Source of the DNA: Deltaproteobacteria bacterium
GTDB taxonomy: Bacteria > Myxococcota_A > Bradymonadia > REDH01
DNA: 64,000 nucleotides
Assembly: GCA_007693585.1 (NCBI GenBank)
Contig: REDH01000078.1
Span: forward strand, 1-64,000
Direction: 5' to 3'
Position 1 is the first letter of the stretch, and every line of letters starts with the position of its first letter. The notes beneath the pieces were generated by a model, which ran no database searches, was not told where the DNA came from, and saw only the letters and a program-made list of their open reading frames with translations. Positions 20,901 to 26,752 of this stretch are shown here, piece after piece. Position numbers and translations under genes: made by a program.

Positions 20901-20999
20901 GACGTGAAGGAACGAGTGCGAGACCTCACGCTGTTCGGAATCTCGGAAGAGTACTTCCAGTTGCGCGAGGATCTCGGCCTCGGCCTCTCCAACGGCTAA
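8919..20999 (+). CDS. Giant 4,026-residue TPR-type repeat protein (GltI/AgmK-like)
   Basis: One uninterrupted frame of 12 kb, with CAGGAGC upstream of the ATG. There is no signal peptide in the first 30 residues, so it is probably cytoplasmic or exported by an unusual route. Residues 1-250 are helical repeats. About 250-400 is a low-complexity Glu/Ala/Asp linker. About 400-3,690 consists of roughly thirty repeats with a period near 105 residues, each made of W-x-x-L hairpins, an L-x-D-x-x-x-A segment and a D-P-x-x-x-x-A-L-x-x-L TPR-like pair. The last 330 residues form a distinct non-repeat globular domain. Myxococcus GltI/AgmK is likewise a multi-thousand-residue TPR protein encoded near gltD-G. 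Codon choice drifts from G- towards C-ending along the gene. The role as a scaffold is inferred. Confidence 0.85.
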   Translation: MSSAISSLIEALREEPDNPSALIELEQLWIEAGETDELTSRMPGLADGLSDPVMRARFKLRAASLLAMQRSVEDAAEVLWQAADGLLIDDVVAALKAGFSGAGDWAGLHRACLSLAEVAMLVEEGKPLAARLVYLAGDVCENRLHDPDEANRLYSRAFKLDMFFREPLHAARRLFRGQENWARVVKLYDIELRLEQEPGARARLLRELGELYIDSLGDADAGATMLLECLELDPGQTSVRERLVAMGLAESADEEAEVGESQSEDDAAAAADEGLESDESGAGDAESSAELEGAAAVGEEAEEALSLEPAEAEPAPVDEEEPSVPESEIAAEGESSPEAAEPAEANADEPMADVDGVAEMADAEDSAAEDVEETAAAEELAASDEPAEEPAVSEAPELSTERRACSASARAESAVQALAEVAQEHGGDERAWWLGELLDALRATGASEAELVDRIVEAIEEAESPLRTVCALLPATLGEDAVWQAVALRLEESPVLEGEEQASALYAVRFYALRDADGAEGLAPRAGADAQLEVAALETARKGNWRKTMGTLTDGLQERGLSKDAAEQESYVFQAFMALGLDNEDKAADSLRRLLRKDKSNALARMLSRRLNTRGEKWSAVADVLKTEVEELGDALPAYRAWRLEQLLRIYREELNQDMMVVNTYQSLLDAEPHNLELIDELSELLEKLNRYPEMVDLLRRKAEATPGEEERVAVLQELAGLLTDRFNNPTEAIRTLEQILEIDPVNVEALTQLEDMYEKRREFEKLIDAKKRLVELDTDPEAQAERLRSCAEVAQMRMRDNDLAVSLWREVLDVRPGDDAALGALEQLYERDKDWESLAGVLSARVDTLSDAAALSQALTKLGQIQGDRLDRTEEAMETWERLLDLEPENMRARESLKKSYLDLEMWDRLEGFYERLDQWAEYVRQIETVANRHEDDATRLDLLFRAADTWIERLEKPERATKSLETILGMDPSNRRAASLLAPFYEERRDFRKLPEILEVILDGAEESAERFSLQRQLAEIHREHLRAPDVALRWYAAALSEQADARGLVEPMQECAEASGDWTTLEQALSDARGVLYGDPDRAGVWREYSFVLGRLFEERLEDDASALPIYDEVLGQLPEDPDALQAKDRIFTRMEAWDELLEVLEAQVLLRTDAEDAIPVLERICRIHEEQREDALAAIDVHGRILEIAPEHWDSLRALDRLHAETGDAAAREEILGRLLLAPGVADDPHAEARVRVERARLRVEPLAEYAAAVEDAEAVARLAPDHPELIALLSELVEVEETRLSAARMLEPLHEKAGDWPAYVEVLEIQLESETDAARRVDLLSRVGEVQQGRLRDEQAATDAWSRLLQTDPHSDLAVSQLEQLAPRLDGWEHVTALYEETVDTMDLGSDQGQARAVSLLERASRFRDGALGDLDEAIRLQRRVLDVVPGREATLLALDDLLRRAERWEELLANYEERLLAAETAEDRRALRFEAAGVCEQWLEDPVQAIDKFREVVSEAPDDTEALEQLDRLYGVIGDAPARAENLEALLALREPGSEDANTLKNRLAELLEQDLGEVERAIGLWSDVLATDPENLGARSALERQVEDEAWAAQASAVLEPLYREAGDWGRLVHLLDVQLQHLDDEDARRSMFGRIATLQEEDIGDLSAAWQTALRALAERLDDDANLERTFRLAPQLEAWPQLADALEQLADEALDPEVGRRVLMRVAEVREVQLGNRDAAMDIWRRLLDADPMDLKALRALERLCGEAALHGELVDVLLRLAEHPEVVGVPAERAELQYRAADLHERALEAPEEAVDVLQAILRDDPAQRRAIEQLERLFSGLERWDELVETLEQKIAIASDDAERIQLHYRLGQVLQEQADDPDRAIMAYRAVLAVDGTQLAALEALDNLYAQTENWPEQLEVLRERAALADVSADRMAIQFRMGRIHEQELMDARSALDIYSTVLGEMPAHEPTRQALLGLIERGEEAATAGALLEPLYRAEERWEELLFILSRRIEAADAPEERRDLWVECATIHEQRLGDANRALEATGQAARESLRQEEVDCLERLGAATERWPDVVELFMELHEEALEPSLRSDIGLRVARLRETTLADVEGAIEMYTRVHEEDAGDTTSLVQLDRLYAMTGQADALAETLQKRLLVEADAAEATGLRLRLAEVYAQSLGESAEAVNVYREVLAAEDTNEAAIGALEGLVGQGVETYEIATILEPIYRAHARWDALIRLNEARIAVEDSPDERFRLWVENADLFATQVPDPERLLGALGNALIERPGDGALKERIEEIAGGEPEQWTAVWGIYHAALELEDLADEERFDIALRLAEVLNRKLGDVANAEAFYLHALEVEPGEERALAPLDELYSAQERWAELSDVLARRRESVFDQEVLVRLTARHAELHETRLQDPDAAIATWNEVGDLDPNHVGALDALERLYGQTANWEALFDVHERRTMLLETEEERLPTLEAMARLAAERLERPLDSIDFWVRVVTAQPEHGDALQWLAALYEQTEQFNELVDVLDRQVQRTEDPALRLDLLKRLGWYQAERLENDDAAVDAYRRIREIEPADPDALVALRVLFERMGDAENLSATLEDLLKHGLVPEEEQLAVHEELGRLYTEQLMRPEDAVRAWNHVRELAPGHEEALERLDETFLQEQRWQELVEVIEARVAAIAEVEERSEECVDLLKRIAGLWQGNLDSKEHAAGAWERVLDYDLTDFDALHQLETLWPELGAWESYAALCIDRLEVIEDDMERLETLRKAARIYEEHLEQPEASFLLLERALREAPHEQTSYEEIERIAGITAKWDELVVLYQALTQQLVDESGEAETLPLQLAIGRVQEEKLDRPEMAEIFYEKALFIEPENEQALRSLRRIYARTENWDSMVDALKRLADISYDAEEQVALYMEAGDLLENRLGNLEGAVDAWKLALGIDEQHAPALLALERAYEALGRWNELIETLEQRAMSTFEPSELVPIRFRIAETWRDRLEDDDRAVDAFNDLLSVDPQNEPAMVALEELYARLEDWQRYVDVLDDRANLAADNAEVRREVLFKQAWAFETQFDDIDRAVGCLRDVLALDAKDLQAIGELERVFADQERLDELVDTYEMHVQAADEPGAKIEVLGVMGHTLAVNMDDPFRGIETYRRILELDERNAVALQSLGTLYEGNEDWQNAIDSYQRLAEVTAEDTARLDLMQRAAEIQEVELGDLDGAEKRYLSALESAPEYVPAMQALQRVYMTREQWQPAIDMIQRQVEHTRDLTERANLFVQIGMIYESHLDDLAQGQQFLEEAIQLDPKNVWAATPLAEIYMAAERWEKARPLVKLLLEDDQVEKDDDQRMHLHYSLGRTSEELGDRAEAIAQYEEVLRYDSAHLEALFGLARLYTDSGQDEDAYRIYLDLLSAHRDTMSTEQLVEAYYTAGTIKARIEDQVAAQDMFERALQVVPTHEKSLRALIDIRNELGDHNSVIALKKQLLEVAPDDLERYTLLVDIGDAHVEAGNHDEAVVSYRAAVKIDPESKVVLHKLLNVFTTTEQWKRATEVLGLLTNVEGNETRRAKLLFTIGTIFRDYLDDRDQAVTFFNSALDANLLELPAFQAIDELLTAERDWKALERGYRKMIERVRSTDDPAQHKALEFQLYKGLGEIYRSRLGDLRNAINAFRLAASVMPEDELVHQILAELYERTGESGPEVIAEHQRLIKISPFRIESYRALFNAFISQKQFDRAWCMAAALRLLGKATPDEAKYYEKYLPKSELRPRRSLTSDHWKALLHEDVNPYLSGIFRIIIENLREELAVRHKDLGIHHRKDALALTEKTPLTRAIEDNLRVQGVAPPRIYVRTSGSGLYPVRLPEPSLLAGQNVVGGLPPLQLAFEVARAVALLRPELALGSLFQTSELKVFLYATFTLFGIPAPNDAPADLVADYARTLAGLPAPVQNQLQRYVQGLLASGQAPNLSAWLKGVDYTASRVGMLMCGDLRQAVASVRDSATQIGKADVKERVRDLTLFGISEEYFQLREDLGLGLSNG

Positions 21000-21006
21000 C
21001 CCCACC

Positions 21007-21840
21007 GTGCCCCTCTACGTCGTCGCGACGCCCATCGGTACCCTCGAGGACATCGGGCGTCGCGCCACGCGCGTGCTCGCCGAGGTCGACGCCATCCTCG
21101 CCGAGGACACGCGTCACACGCTCCGGCTGCTGGAGCACCTCGGCGTACGCAAGCCTCTGCTGGCCTACCACGATCACTCCTCCGACGAGGTCCGTGCCCG
21201 TGTGCTCGGCAGGCTCGAACAGGGCGAGAGCCTCGCGCTCGTGTCGGATGCAGGAACCCCTGCGATCTCGGATCCGGGCTATCGGCTCGTCCGGGCGGTC
21301 CAGGACGCGGGCCATGCGGTCCATCCCATTCCCGGACCCTCGGCCCTGACCACCTTCCTCTGCGCCAGCGGCCTGCCCACGAACACCTTCCGCTTTGTCG
21401 GGTTCGCTCCCAGACGCAGCGGGGAGCTGGATGAGGCCCTGCAGGCCTGGTTGAATGCACCGGAGACCACCGTGCTCTTCGAGAGTCCGCAGAGACTGGT
21501 CAGGTTGCTCACGGTGCTGGCTGGCCTGGACCCGGGTCGCGAGGTCGCCGTGGGGCGGGAGCTGACCAAGATCCACGAGGAGATCGTTCGAGGGCCTGCA
21601 GACCGGCTTCTGGACCGGTTCCGTTCGCGGGAGCGCGTTCGCGGCGAGGTGGTGGTCGGGATCTCGGGTGCCTCTCCGCGAGAAGCGACCGGTGCCGGTG
21701 TGGATGAACTGCGCGACTGGGCCGCAGCGCTGGCCCCGACCGGCATCGGCACACGCGAGGCGTCACGCGTTCTGGCGCAGCAGTTGGGTGTTGCGGCGCG
21801 CGAGGCCTACCAGGCGGTATTGAAGGCTCGCGGGGAGTAG
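21007..21840 (+). CDS. rsmI: 16S rRNA (cytidine1402-2'-O)-methyltransferase RsmI
   Basis: 277 residues, GTG start seven bases after the preceding stop, so likely co-transcribed with the giant TPR gene. This is a SAM-dependent tetrapyrrole-methylase-fold enzyme that methylates C1402 of 16S rRNA. Family motifs are complete: YVVATPIGTLEDI at the N-terminus, AEDTRHTLRLL, the LVSDAGTPAISDPG loop (about residues 79-92) and IPGPSALTTFLCASGLPT. Length is normal. The C-terminal helical region (GIGTREASRVLAQQLGVAAREAYQ) matches the usual RsmI tail. Confidence 0.96.
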   Translation: MPLYVVATPIGTLEDIGRRATRVLAEVDAILAEDTRHTLRLLEHLGVRKPLLAYHDHSSDEVRARVLGRLEQGESLALVSDAGTPAISDPGYRLVRAVQDAGHAVHPIPGPSALTTFLCASGLPTNTFRFVGFAPRRSGELDEALQAWLNAPETTVLFESPQRLVRLLTVLAGLDPGREVAVGRELTKIHEEIVRGPADRLLDRFRSRERVRGEVVVGISGASPREATGAGVDELRDWAAALAPTGIGTREASRVLAQQLGVAAREAYQAVLKARGE

Positions 21841-21887
21841 GGGCCCCGGGGGGGCTGGCCACGCGCTGACGGTGCGGCCGCTGCGCG

Positions 21888-23288
21888 TCAGTAGCGGATA
21901 GCGAGGCCGATGTTCCAGCCGAAGTTGAAGATGCTGTTGTAGCGGAACCGGTTCCCCACGGCGTCGAGGGTGGGGTTGTAATCCGGGTTTCGCTCGCCGG
22001 CCGCGGGATCGAGGTCCACGCGGTCATCGGACGAAGCGGAGCGTCCGGTGTAGGCTCCCGTCAGGAAGTGGCTTGTTCGCGTCTCGAGCTGGGTGCCGAT
22101 TCGGAGCTGGATGAGGTCGCTGAACTGGAGGTTGAAGCCGAAGTGCCCGCCGACGTGGGCGTGGCCCTCGACGTTGGTGATGCCGTCGTGGGAGAATGTT
22201 CCGTCGGGTCGTTCATTGGACATCTGCTGCACGATCCAGGCGCAGTGGGCGCGCTGCACGGCAGAGAGGTCGAGACCCTCCGGCGGATACTGGCGACCGT
22301 CGTACCGGTCGAGGCCGACCTCGGAGAGGCGAGTGCCGTTGCAGCCGCTTGCGGCGAGTGCATCGAAGAGGGGGTTGTAGTCGCGGCCTTCGGCCGTGTA
22401 GCCGAAGTCGAGCCCGAACTGGAACGTGTAGCGCTGTCCGTTCTCGCGGTTCTCGAACATGATCATCTCGGCGCCGGCCATCAGATCGACCCGCTGACCC
22501 GGGCTCTTGACCTGCTGGTTGATTCCGCGGTCCTCGAAGAGTCCGGACGGGTCCCGCAGGGGCAGGGTGTAGGCGAGTCCGAAGTACGGGTCGAAGAAGC
22601 TGAACTGGCGGCTGGCGACCGCGGAGAAGGTCATCTCGTGGACCCCTCGGCCGACGCCGGTGTTGCTCCCGCGCGCCACCGTGCCGGTCGGGGCCGTGTA
22701 GTCGAAGGCGAGGACAAGGTTGGCGAGGTGGTCGTTGCGCTGCTGCGAGAAGGCCCCCCACGCGATGCCGAAGCTCATGTCCCCGAGCCCGGCTCGATTC
22801 GGCCCCTCGTTCCCCGTGCCCACGTCGAAGTAGCTGTAGTTGAAGACGCGATCGTCCCCGGCGCCCTGGAAGCGCCCGCGGCGATTCGGCGCGGGTGCGA
22901 CGGTGGAGTTCTCGCCCGAGACGCCATCCGCGAACGTCAGGGTGCGTCGGTCGGAGAGGACGACGGGCAGCCCGATGCGAACCTCGAGGTCATGGTAGAG
23001 GCCGAAGCCGATGTCGAAGTTGAGGGTGTTGGTGACGCGCTTGCTGGACAGCTCGCTGTTGAAGAACGGACAGGCGCCCGACTCGTCGGTGCAGGCGCCT
23101 TCGCGCGAAATGTCTCCCCGCTCCTGGCGCTGCTCGAAGGAGGGCACGATGCGGAAGCCGAACGGCTGATCGTTCTCGTCGTCGAACGAGGACAGCACCC
23201 GGGTGACCTCCGCGCCGAATGCGGGGAGTGCGAGCAGGAGGCCCAGCAGGATCACGACGGAGCGTACGACGATGCGGGATGAAGTCAT
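21888..23288 (-). CDS. Outer-membrane beta-barrel protein of unknown function
   Basis: 466 residues. The start at 23288 was chosen because it opens a signal peptide (MTSSRIVVRSVVILLGLLLA, cleaved near AFGA-E); the open frame extends upstream without features. The mature part alternates polar and aromatic/hydrophobic residues in short strands (FDIGFGLYHDLEVRIGLPVV, FGIAWGAFSQ) and ends in an aromatic residue after NIGLAIRY, the usual insertion signal of outer-membrane barrels. A few Cys residues (CTDESGACPF, GCNG, HCAW) suggest disulfides in loops. It is convergent with rsmI. Glt/Nfs machines need beta-barrel partners (GltA, GltB, GltH), so it could belong to the block on the other strand. A TTGACG -35-like hexamer lies at 23474-23479, but no good -10 accompanies it. 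Confidence 0.8.
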   Translation of the reverse strand: MTSSRIVVRSVVILLGLLLALPAFGAEVTRVLSSFDDENDQPFGFRIVPSFEQRQERGDISREGACTDESGACPFFNSELSSKRVTNTLNFDIGFGLYHDLEVRIGLPVVLSDRRTLTFADGVSGENSTVAPAPNRRGRFQGAGDDRVFNYSYFDVGTGNEGPNRAGLGDMSFGIAWGAFSQQRNDHLANLVLAFDYTAPTGTVARGSNTGVGRGVHEMTFSAVASRQFSFFDPYFGLAYTLPLRDPSGLFEDRGINQQVKSPGQRVDLMAGAEMIMFENRENGQRYTFQFGLDFGYTAEGRDYNPLFDALAASGCNGTRLSEVGLDRYDGRQYPPEGLDLSAVQRAHCAWIVQQMSNERPDGTFSHDGITNVEGHAHVGGHFGFNLQFSDLIQLRIGTQLETRTSHFLTGAYTGRSASSDDRVDLDPAAGERNPDYNPTLDAVGNRFRYNSIFNFGWNIGLAIRY

Positions 23289-23475
23289 CGGACCCACGTG
23301 CGACGGGGAGGAAAGGACCGAGGCGGGTGCCGTCGGCGATCGACGGAGCATGCGGCGGCCGGAGGCCGTGCGGGAACGTGCCACCCGAAACTCTCGGTTG
23401 TCCTTCATGGCGGACAGCCCGAAACCCTTCGCTGCACGGACCCATTCCCGGCGTAGCAACACTTGGCGCGGACCG

Positions 23476-24180
23476 TCAAGATTCGGTGTGCCCGGTCGCG
23501 GCACCTCGACCCGGTTCCAGGGGCAGGGGAGGGGCGAGGTCGTCCGCGCCTGCACAGGTCAGTGCATGGATCGTGACCGCTCCGGCCTCCCGGAGCGCGG
23601 CTGCGCAGGCCTCGAGGGTGCTCCCTGTCGTCGTCACGTCGTCGATCAGCAGCACCGCTGGCGGCGCGGGGGCCGTGCACACGTACGCACCGAGGATCTC
23701 TCGCCGGTCGGAACGATTTCGCCCCGCGAGGGAGGAGAGGTGAGTGCGCCGGCGGAGCGTCGTGACGTCCAGGGCGCGGCCACTGTGGCGCGCGGCGTGG
23801 ACGGCGAGAAGCTCGGCCTGGTTGAAGCCTCGCTCGCGAAGCCGCTCCCGGCTCAGCGGGACCGGCATGACGACCGCCGTGCGGGGGGGCGCGGGCACGT
23901 CCGTCCTCGTGCAGTGCGCCATCCAGTGACCGAGACCTTCGGCACGCCAGGTCTGATCACCGAACTTGAGGGCGAGGAGCGCGCCGCGCAGCAGTCCGTC
24001 GAACGGCCCGCAGGCGACGCGGTTGTCCACCCCGGGAAGGGGAGGGCACCGCCAGGCCGGCCAGCGCCGAGCGCAGGCAGGGCAGACGCCGACGCGTTGG
24101 CTGGCTGGTAGTTCGCCGGTGCAGATGGCGCAGCGAACGGGGGCGAGGAGCCCGGCGATGAGATCGAGAGGCCGTTCCAT
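23476..24180 (-). CDS. comF: ComF-family phosphoribosyltransferase-like protein
   Basis: 234 residues from ATG 24180 (MERPLDLIAGLL). An N-terminal zinc-finger pair (CAIC at about 17-20 and CPAC at about 34-37) is followed by the ComF-specific region (ALKFGDQTWRAEGLG), the PVPLSRERLRERGFNQAELL motif and the PRPP-binding signature LLIDDVTTTGSTLEAC (about 190-205). In competent bacteria ComF helps single-stranded DNA enter the cytoplasm; elsewhere its role is less clear. No other competence gene is in the window. Length is typical. Confidence 0.92.
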   Translation of the reverse strand: MERPLDLIAGLLAPVRCAICTGELPASQRVGVCPACARRWPAWRCPPLPGVDNRVACGPFDGLLRGALLALKFGDQTWRAEGLGHWMAHCTRTDVPAPPRTAVVMPVPLSRERLRERGFNQAELLAVHAARHSGRALDVTTLRRRTHLSSLAGRNRSDRREILGAYVCTAPAPPAVLLIDDVTTTGSTLEACAAALREAGAVTIHALTCAGADDLAPPLPLEPGRGAATGHTES

Positions 24181-24245
24181 CGTGCTGGTTCCGGTGCGGG
24201 GCAGGGCGGCAGGCGAGCGCTCGGGGAGCGGGATCGTCCCGGCAG

Positions 24246-24360
24246 CAGTCCCGTTGCACCCCCGGGAGCAGCCCCGCTTCACCCCGACAGGAGTCCCGTT
24301 GCGCCCCCGGGGCAGTCCCGTTGCACCCCCCGGGAGCAGCCCCGCGTCACCCCCGGAAGA
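24246..24360. repeat. Short tandem repeat, about five 21-24 bp units
   Basis: Five degenerate units (24246-24268, 24269-24291, 24292-24312, 24313-24336, 24337-24360) based on CAGTCCCGTTGCACCCCCGG alternating with CAGCCCCG-TTCACCCC. Units 1+2 resemble units 4+5, so a 46-48 bp higher-order duplication is likely. It lies between the comF start and the rlmH stop (both minus strand). No coding or regulatory role is evident. Confidence 0.7.
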
Positions 24361-24381
24361 GTCAGCCCCATCGAGGCTCGC

Positions 24382-24849
24382 TCAAGCCTTGTGGTAGGGC
24401 TCGCCGGCGAGGATGGTGAACGCTCGGTAGAGTTGTTCGAGCACCAGCAGCCGCGCGATCTCGTGGGGAAAGGTCAGGGGCGACAGCGACCAGACCCAGG
24501 ATGCGTGGCTTCGCAGGGCCTCGTCGTGCCCGTGGGCGCCCCCGATGCACAGCGCCAGCTCGCGCGTGCCGTTGTCCCGGACATGGGCGATGCGACGGGC
24601 AAGCTCGACGCTCCCGGGGCGCTCGCCGCGCTCGTCGAGCACGACCAGCATCGCCTGTTGAGGCAATGCGTCGCGCAGCGCCTGCGACTCCCGTCGCCTG
24701 AGCTCGTCTCGACCGTAGGCGCCGTGTGCCGAGCGCACCCAGCGCTCCCTGAGACTGACGTGACGGCCCAGGCGCTTCGCGTAGTCGGTCGAGGCGTCCG
24801 CGAGTGGGCCACGGGCCGGCTTCCCCACCGTCAGCAGGTGAAGGTTCAC
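24382..24849 (-). CDS. rlmH: 23S rRNA (pseudouridine1915-N3)-methyltransferase RlmH
   Basis: 155 residues, the normal RlmH length, from a GTG at 24849 (VNLHLLTVGKP) that overlaps the rsfS stop by 4 bp. This SPOUT-class methyltransferase modifies pseudouridine 1915 in helix 69 of 23S rRNA. Visible family features are the LVVLDERGE strand-loop, the SAM-binding knot LALCIGGAHGHDEALR (about 100-116) and the C-terminal LSPLTFPHEIARLLVLEQLY and YHKA motifs. The overlap and the order proA-rsfS-rlmH indicate one operon. Confidence 0.96.
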   Translation of the reverse strand: MNLHLLTVGKPARGPLADASTDYAKRLGRHVSLRERWVRSAHGAYGRDELRRRESQALRDALPQQAMLVVLDERGERPGSVELARRIAHVRDNGTRELALCIGGAHGHDEALRSHASWVWSLSPLTFPHEIARLLVLEQLYRAFTILAGEPYHKA

Positions 24850-25280
24850 GGGTCCGGACCCCCGGACTGCTCCTCCAGTTCGCCTGGGGGCTCCAGCGCC
24901 AGCCGTGGCGCCTCGCGGTAGATGCTCTCGATCGCGTACTCGCTGCGAAACGGCTCGTAGAACACATGGAGGACGGCATCGAGGAAGTCGACGAGGATCC
25001 ACTCCCCGGTGCGGATTCCCTCGACGCTCGCAGGCCGCACCTTCAGCGGCCGGAGATCGTCGATGACATGGTTGGCGATCGAGGCGGCATGCCGCTCGCT
25101 GGTCCCGTGACAGACCACGAGGTAGTCGGCATAGGAGACCAGCTTGCGCACGTCGAGGACGCGCACGTTGCGCGCCTTCAGTTCCCAGGCGGCTTCGGCG
25201 ATCGCCCGGGCCAGCGCCTCGGTGTCGAACTCCTGAGGGTGGCCGTTCGGGGAAGCCGAGCGGGTGATGTCGTCGTTCAA
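24846..25280 (-). CDS. rsfS: Ribosomal silencing factor RsfS
   Basis: 144 residues. The start is a TTG at 25280, fixed by a strong GGAGG five bases upstream. RsfS binds ribosomal protein uL14 and blocks subunit joining when nutrients are short. The family core is clear: VRVLDVRKLVSYADYLVVCHG (about 39-59, with ADYLVVC), the TSERHAASIANHV helix, and GEWILVDFLDAVLHVF (about 92-107). The C-terminal tail is acidic and proline-rich. It is coupled to rlmH by a 4-bp overlap and lies 52 bp after proA. Confidence 0.96.
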   Translation of the reverse strand: MNDDITRSASPNGHPQEFDTEALARAIAEAAWELKARNVRVLDVRKLVSYADYLVVCHGTSERHAASIANHVIDDLRPLKVRPASVEGIRTGEWILVDFLDAVLHVFYEPFRSEYAIESIYREAPRLALEPPGELEEQSGGPDP

Positions 25281-25332
25281 CGGACCTCCGGGTGGTGCAG
25301 TCGGGTGAGTCGCCGGGGCGCGAGCGCGTGCC

Positions 25333-26598
25333 TCAGCGAACGTGGCCGTCGCCAGTGACGACGAACCGGGTGGTGGTCAACTCGCGGGCCCCCATGGGAC
25401 CGTAAGCATGCAGGCGACTTGTGCTGATCCCCATCTCGGCCCCCAGGCCGAGCTCGCCTCCGTCGGCGAAGCGCGTCGAAGCGTTCACCATCACGCAGCT
25501 CGAGCCGACCCGATCGATGAACTCGCGGCTGGCGGCGATCGAGTCGGTGATGATCGCTTCCGTGTGGCCGCTGCCATGGCGCGCGATGTGGTCCGTGGCC
25601 TCCTCGAGCGAGTCCACGATACGGACCGCCAGATCGAGGCTCAGGTACTCCCGACCCCAGTCCTCGTCCGTCGCGGGAGTCAGGGCAGGATGTGCGGGAA
25701 GCCGAGACAGCGTCCGGTCGCAGGCGTGCAGGCGGACACCGGCGTCGTGCAGTGCATCGACCAGCGGACCGAGAACCCCGTCGACGGCATCCGCATGCAC
25801 GAGCAGCGTCTCCGCAGCGTTGCACACCGAGGGGCGCTGTGCCTTGGCGTTGACGACGATGGACAGCGCACGCTCGCGGGGAGCGTCGCTGTGCAGGTAG
25901 ACATGGCAGACACCCTCGAAGTGCCGGATGACGGGAATGCGCGAGTGCTCGCTGACGTAGCGGATCAGGCCGCTGCCCCCCCGGGGGATCACCACGTCGA
26001 TCAGATCATCGAGACCGAGCAGGGTGCGGAGCCCCTCCCGATCGGAGGGCTCGAGCTGAATCACGGCGTCCGCGGGCAGCCCGCTGTCCGCGATCGCCTC
26101 CCGGAGCAGGGCGCCGATCGCCGCGTTGGAACGGGCCGCCGCGCTTCCGCCCTTCAGGAGCACCGCGTTGCCGGATCGCAGCGCCAGTGCAGCCGCATCG
26201 CTCGTGACGTTCGGCCGAGCCTCGTAGATCATGCAGACGACGCCCAGCGGGATCCGTTGCCGGGCCACGCGAAGTCCATTGGGCCGAATCCGCTCCTCCG
26301 CCACCTCGCCGACCGGATCCGCCTGGACGGCGATCTCATCGAGGGCGGATGCCATGCCCTCGATCCGCGACGGGTCGAGCCTCAGCCGGTCCACGAAGCT
26401 GGGGGCCGTCCCGGAAGCTTCGGCAGCCGCCACATCCCGCGCGTTGGCCTCGAGCACGACGTCCATGCGCGTGCGAAGCAGCTCGGCCGAGCGAACGATC
26501 GCCCGGGTTCGCGCTGCACCCGGCGTTCGCGCCAGAACGCGCGACGCAGCCCGGGCAGCACGTGCCATGTCCTGAATGGTCTGGTCTTTTGTGTGCAC
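25333..26598 (-). CDS. proA: Glutamate-5-semialdehyde dehydrogenase ProA
   Basis: 421 residues from GTG 26598. Other starts are GTG 26607 and ATG 26568; the chosen one keeps the usual N-terminal helix (TIQDMARAARAASRVLA). The enzyme reduces gamma-glutamyl phosphate to glutamate semialdehyde, the second step of proline synthesis. Key motifs are present: the NADPH-binding MIYEARPNVTSDAAALALRS, GNAVLLKGG, the catalytic Cys in SVCNAAETLLVH, and GLGAEMGISTSRLHAYGPMG near the C-terminus. proB is not in the window. A TTGACT hexamer at 26667-26672 on the minus strand could be its -35, but the -10 (CAAGCT) is poor. Confidence 0.96.
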   Translation of the reverse strand: MHTKDQTIQDMARAARAASRVLARTPGAARTRAIVRSAELLRTRMDVVLEANARDVAAAEASGTAPSFVDRLRLDPSRIEGMASALDEIAVQADPVGEVAEERIRPNGLRVARQRIPLGVVCMIYEARPNVTSDAAALALRSGNAVLLKGGSAAARSNAAIGALLREAIADSGLPADAVIQLEPSDREGLRTLLGLDDLIDVVIPRGGSGLIRYVSEHSRIPVIRHFEGVCHVYLHSDAPRERALSIVVNAKAQRPSVCNAAETLLVHADAVDGVLGPLVDALHDAGVRLHACDRTLSRLPAHPALTPATDEDWGREYLSLDLAVRIVDSLEEATDHIARHGSGHTEAIITDSIAASREFIDRVGSSCVMVNASTRFADGGELGLGAEMGISTSRLHAYGPMGARELTTTRFVVTGDGHVR

Positions 26599-26752
26599 AG
26601 CATCCACAGTGAGAGGACCGGGGCTCGGCCCAGCGCCCCGGGAAGCTTGATTGCTCCGTCCGCCGAAGTCAACGCGACGCGCGTCGCAGAGCCGAGGACG
26701 GGCGGCGGCACGAGCCGACCACTCTTCCCCCCACACTCGGCTCTCCCTCCGG

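Noticed and set aside
21866-21891. Bidirectional terminator between rsmI and the barrel gene
   Set aside because: CTGACG/CGTCAG arms are only six bases around a 14-base loop and there is no T-tract on either strand.
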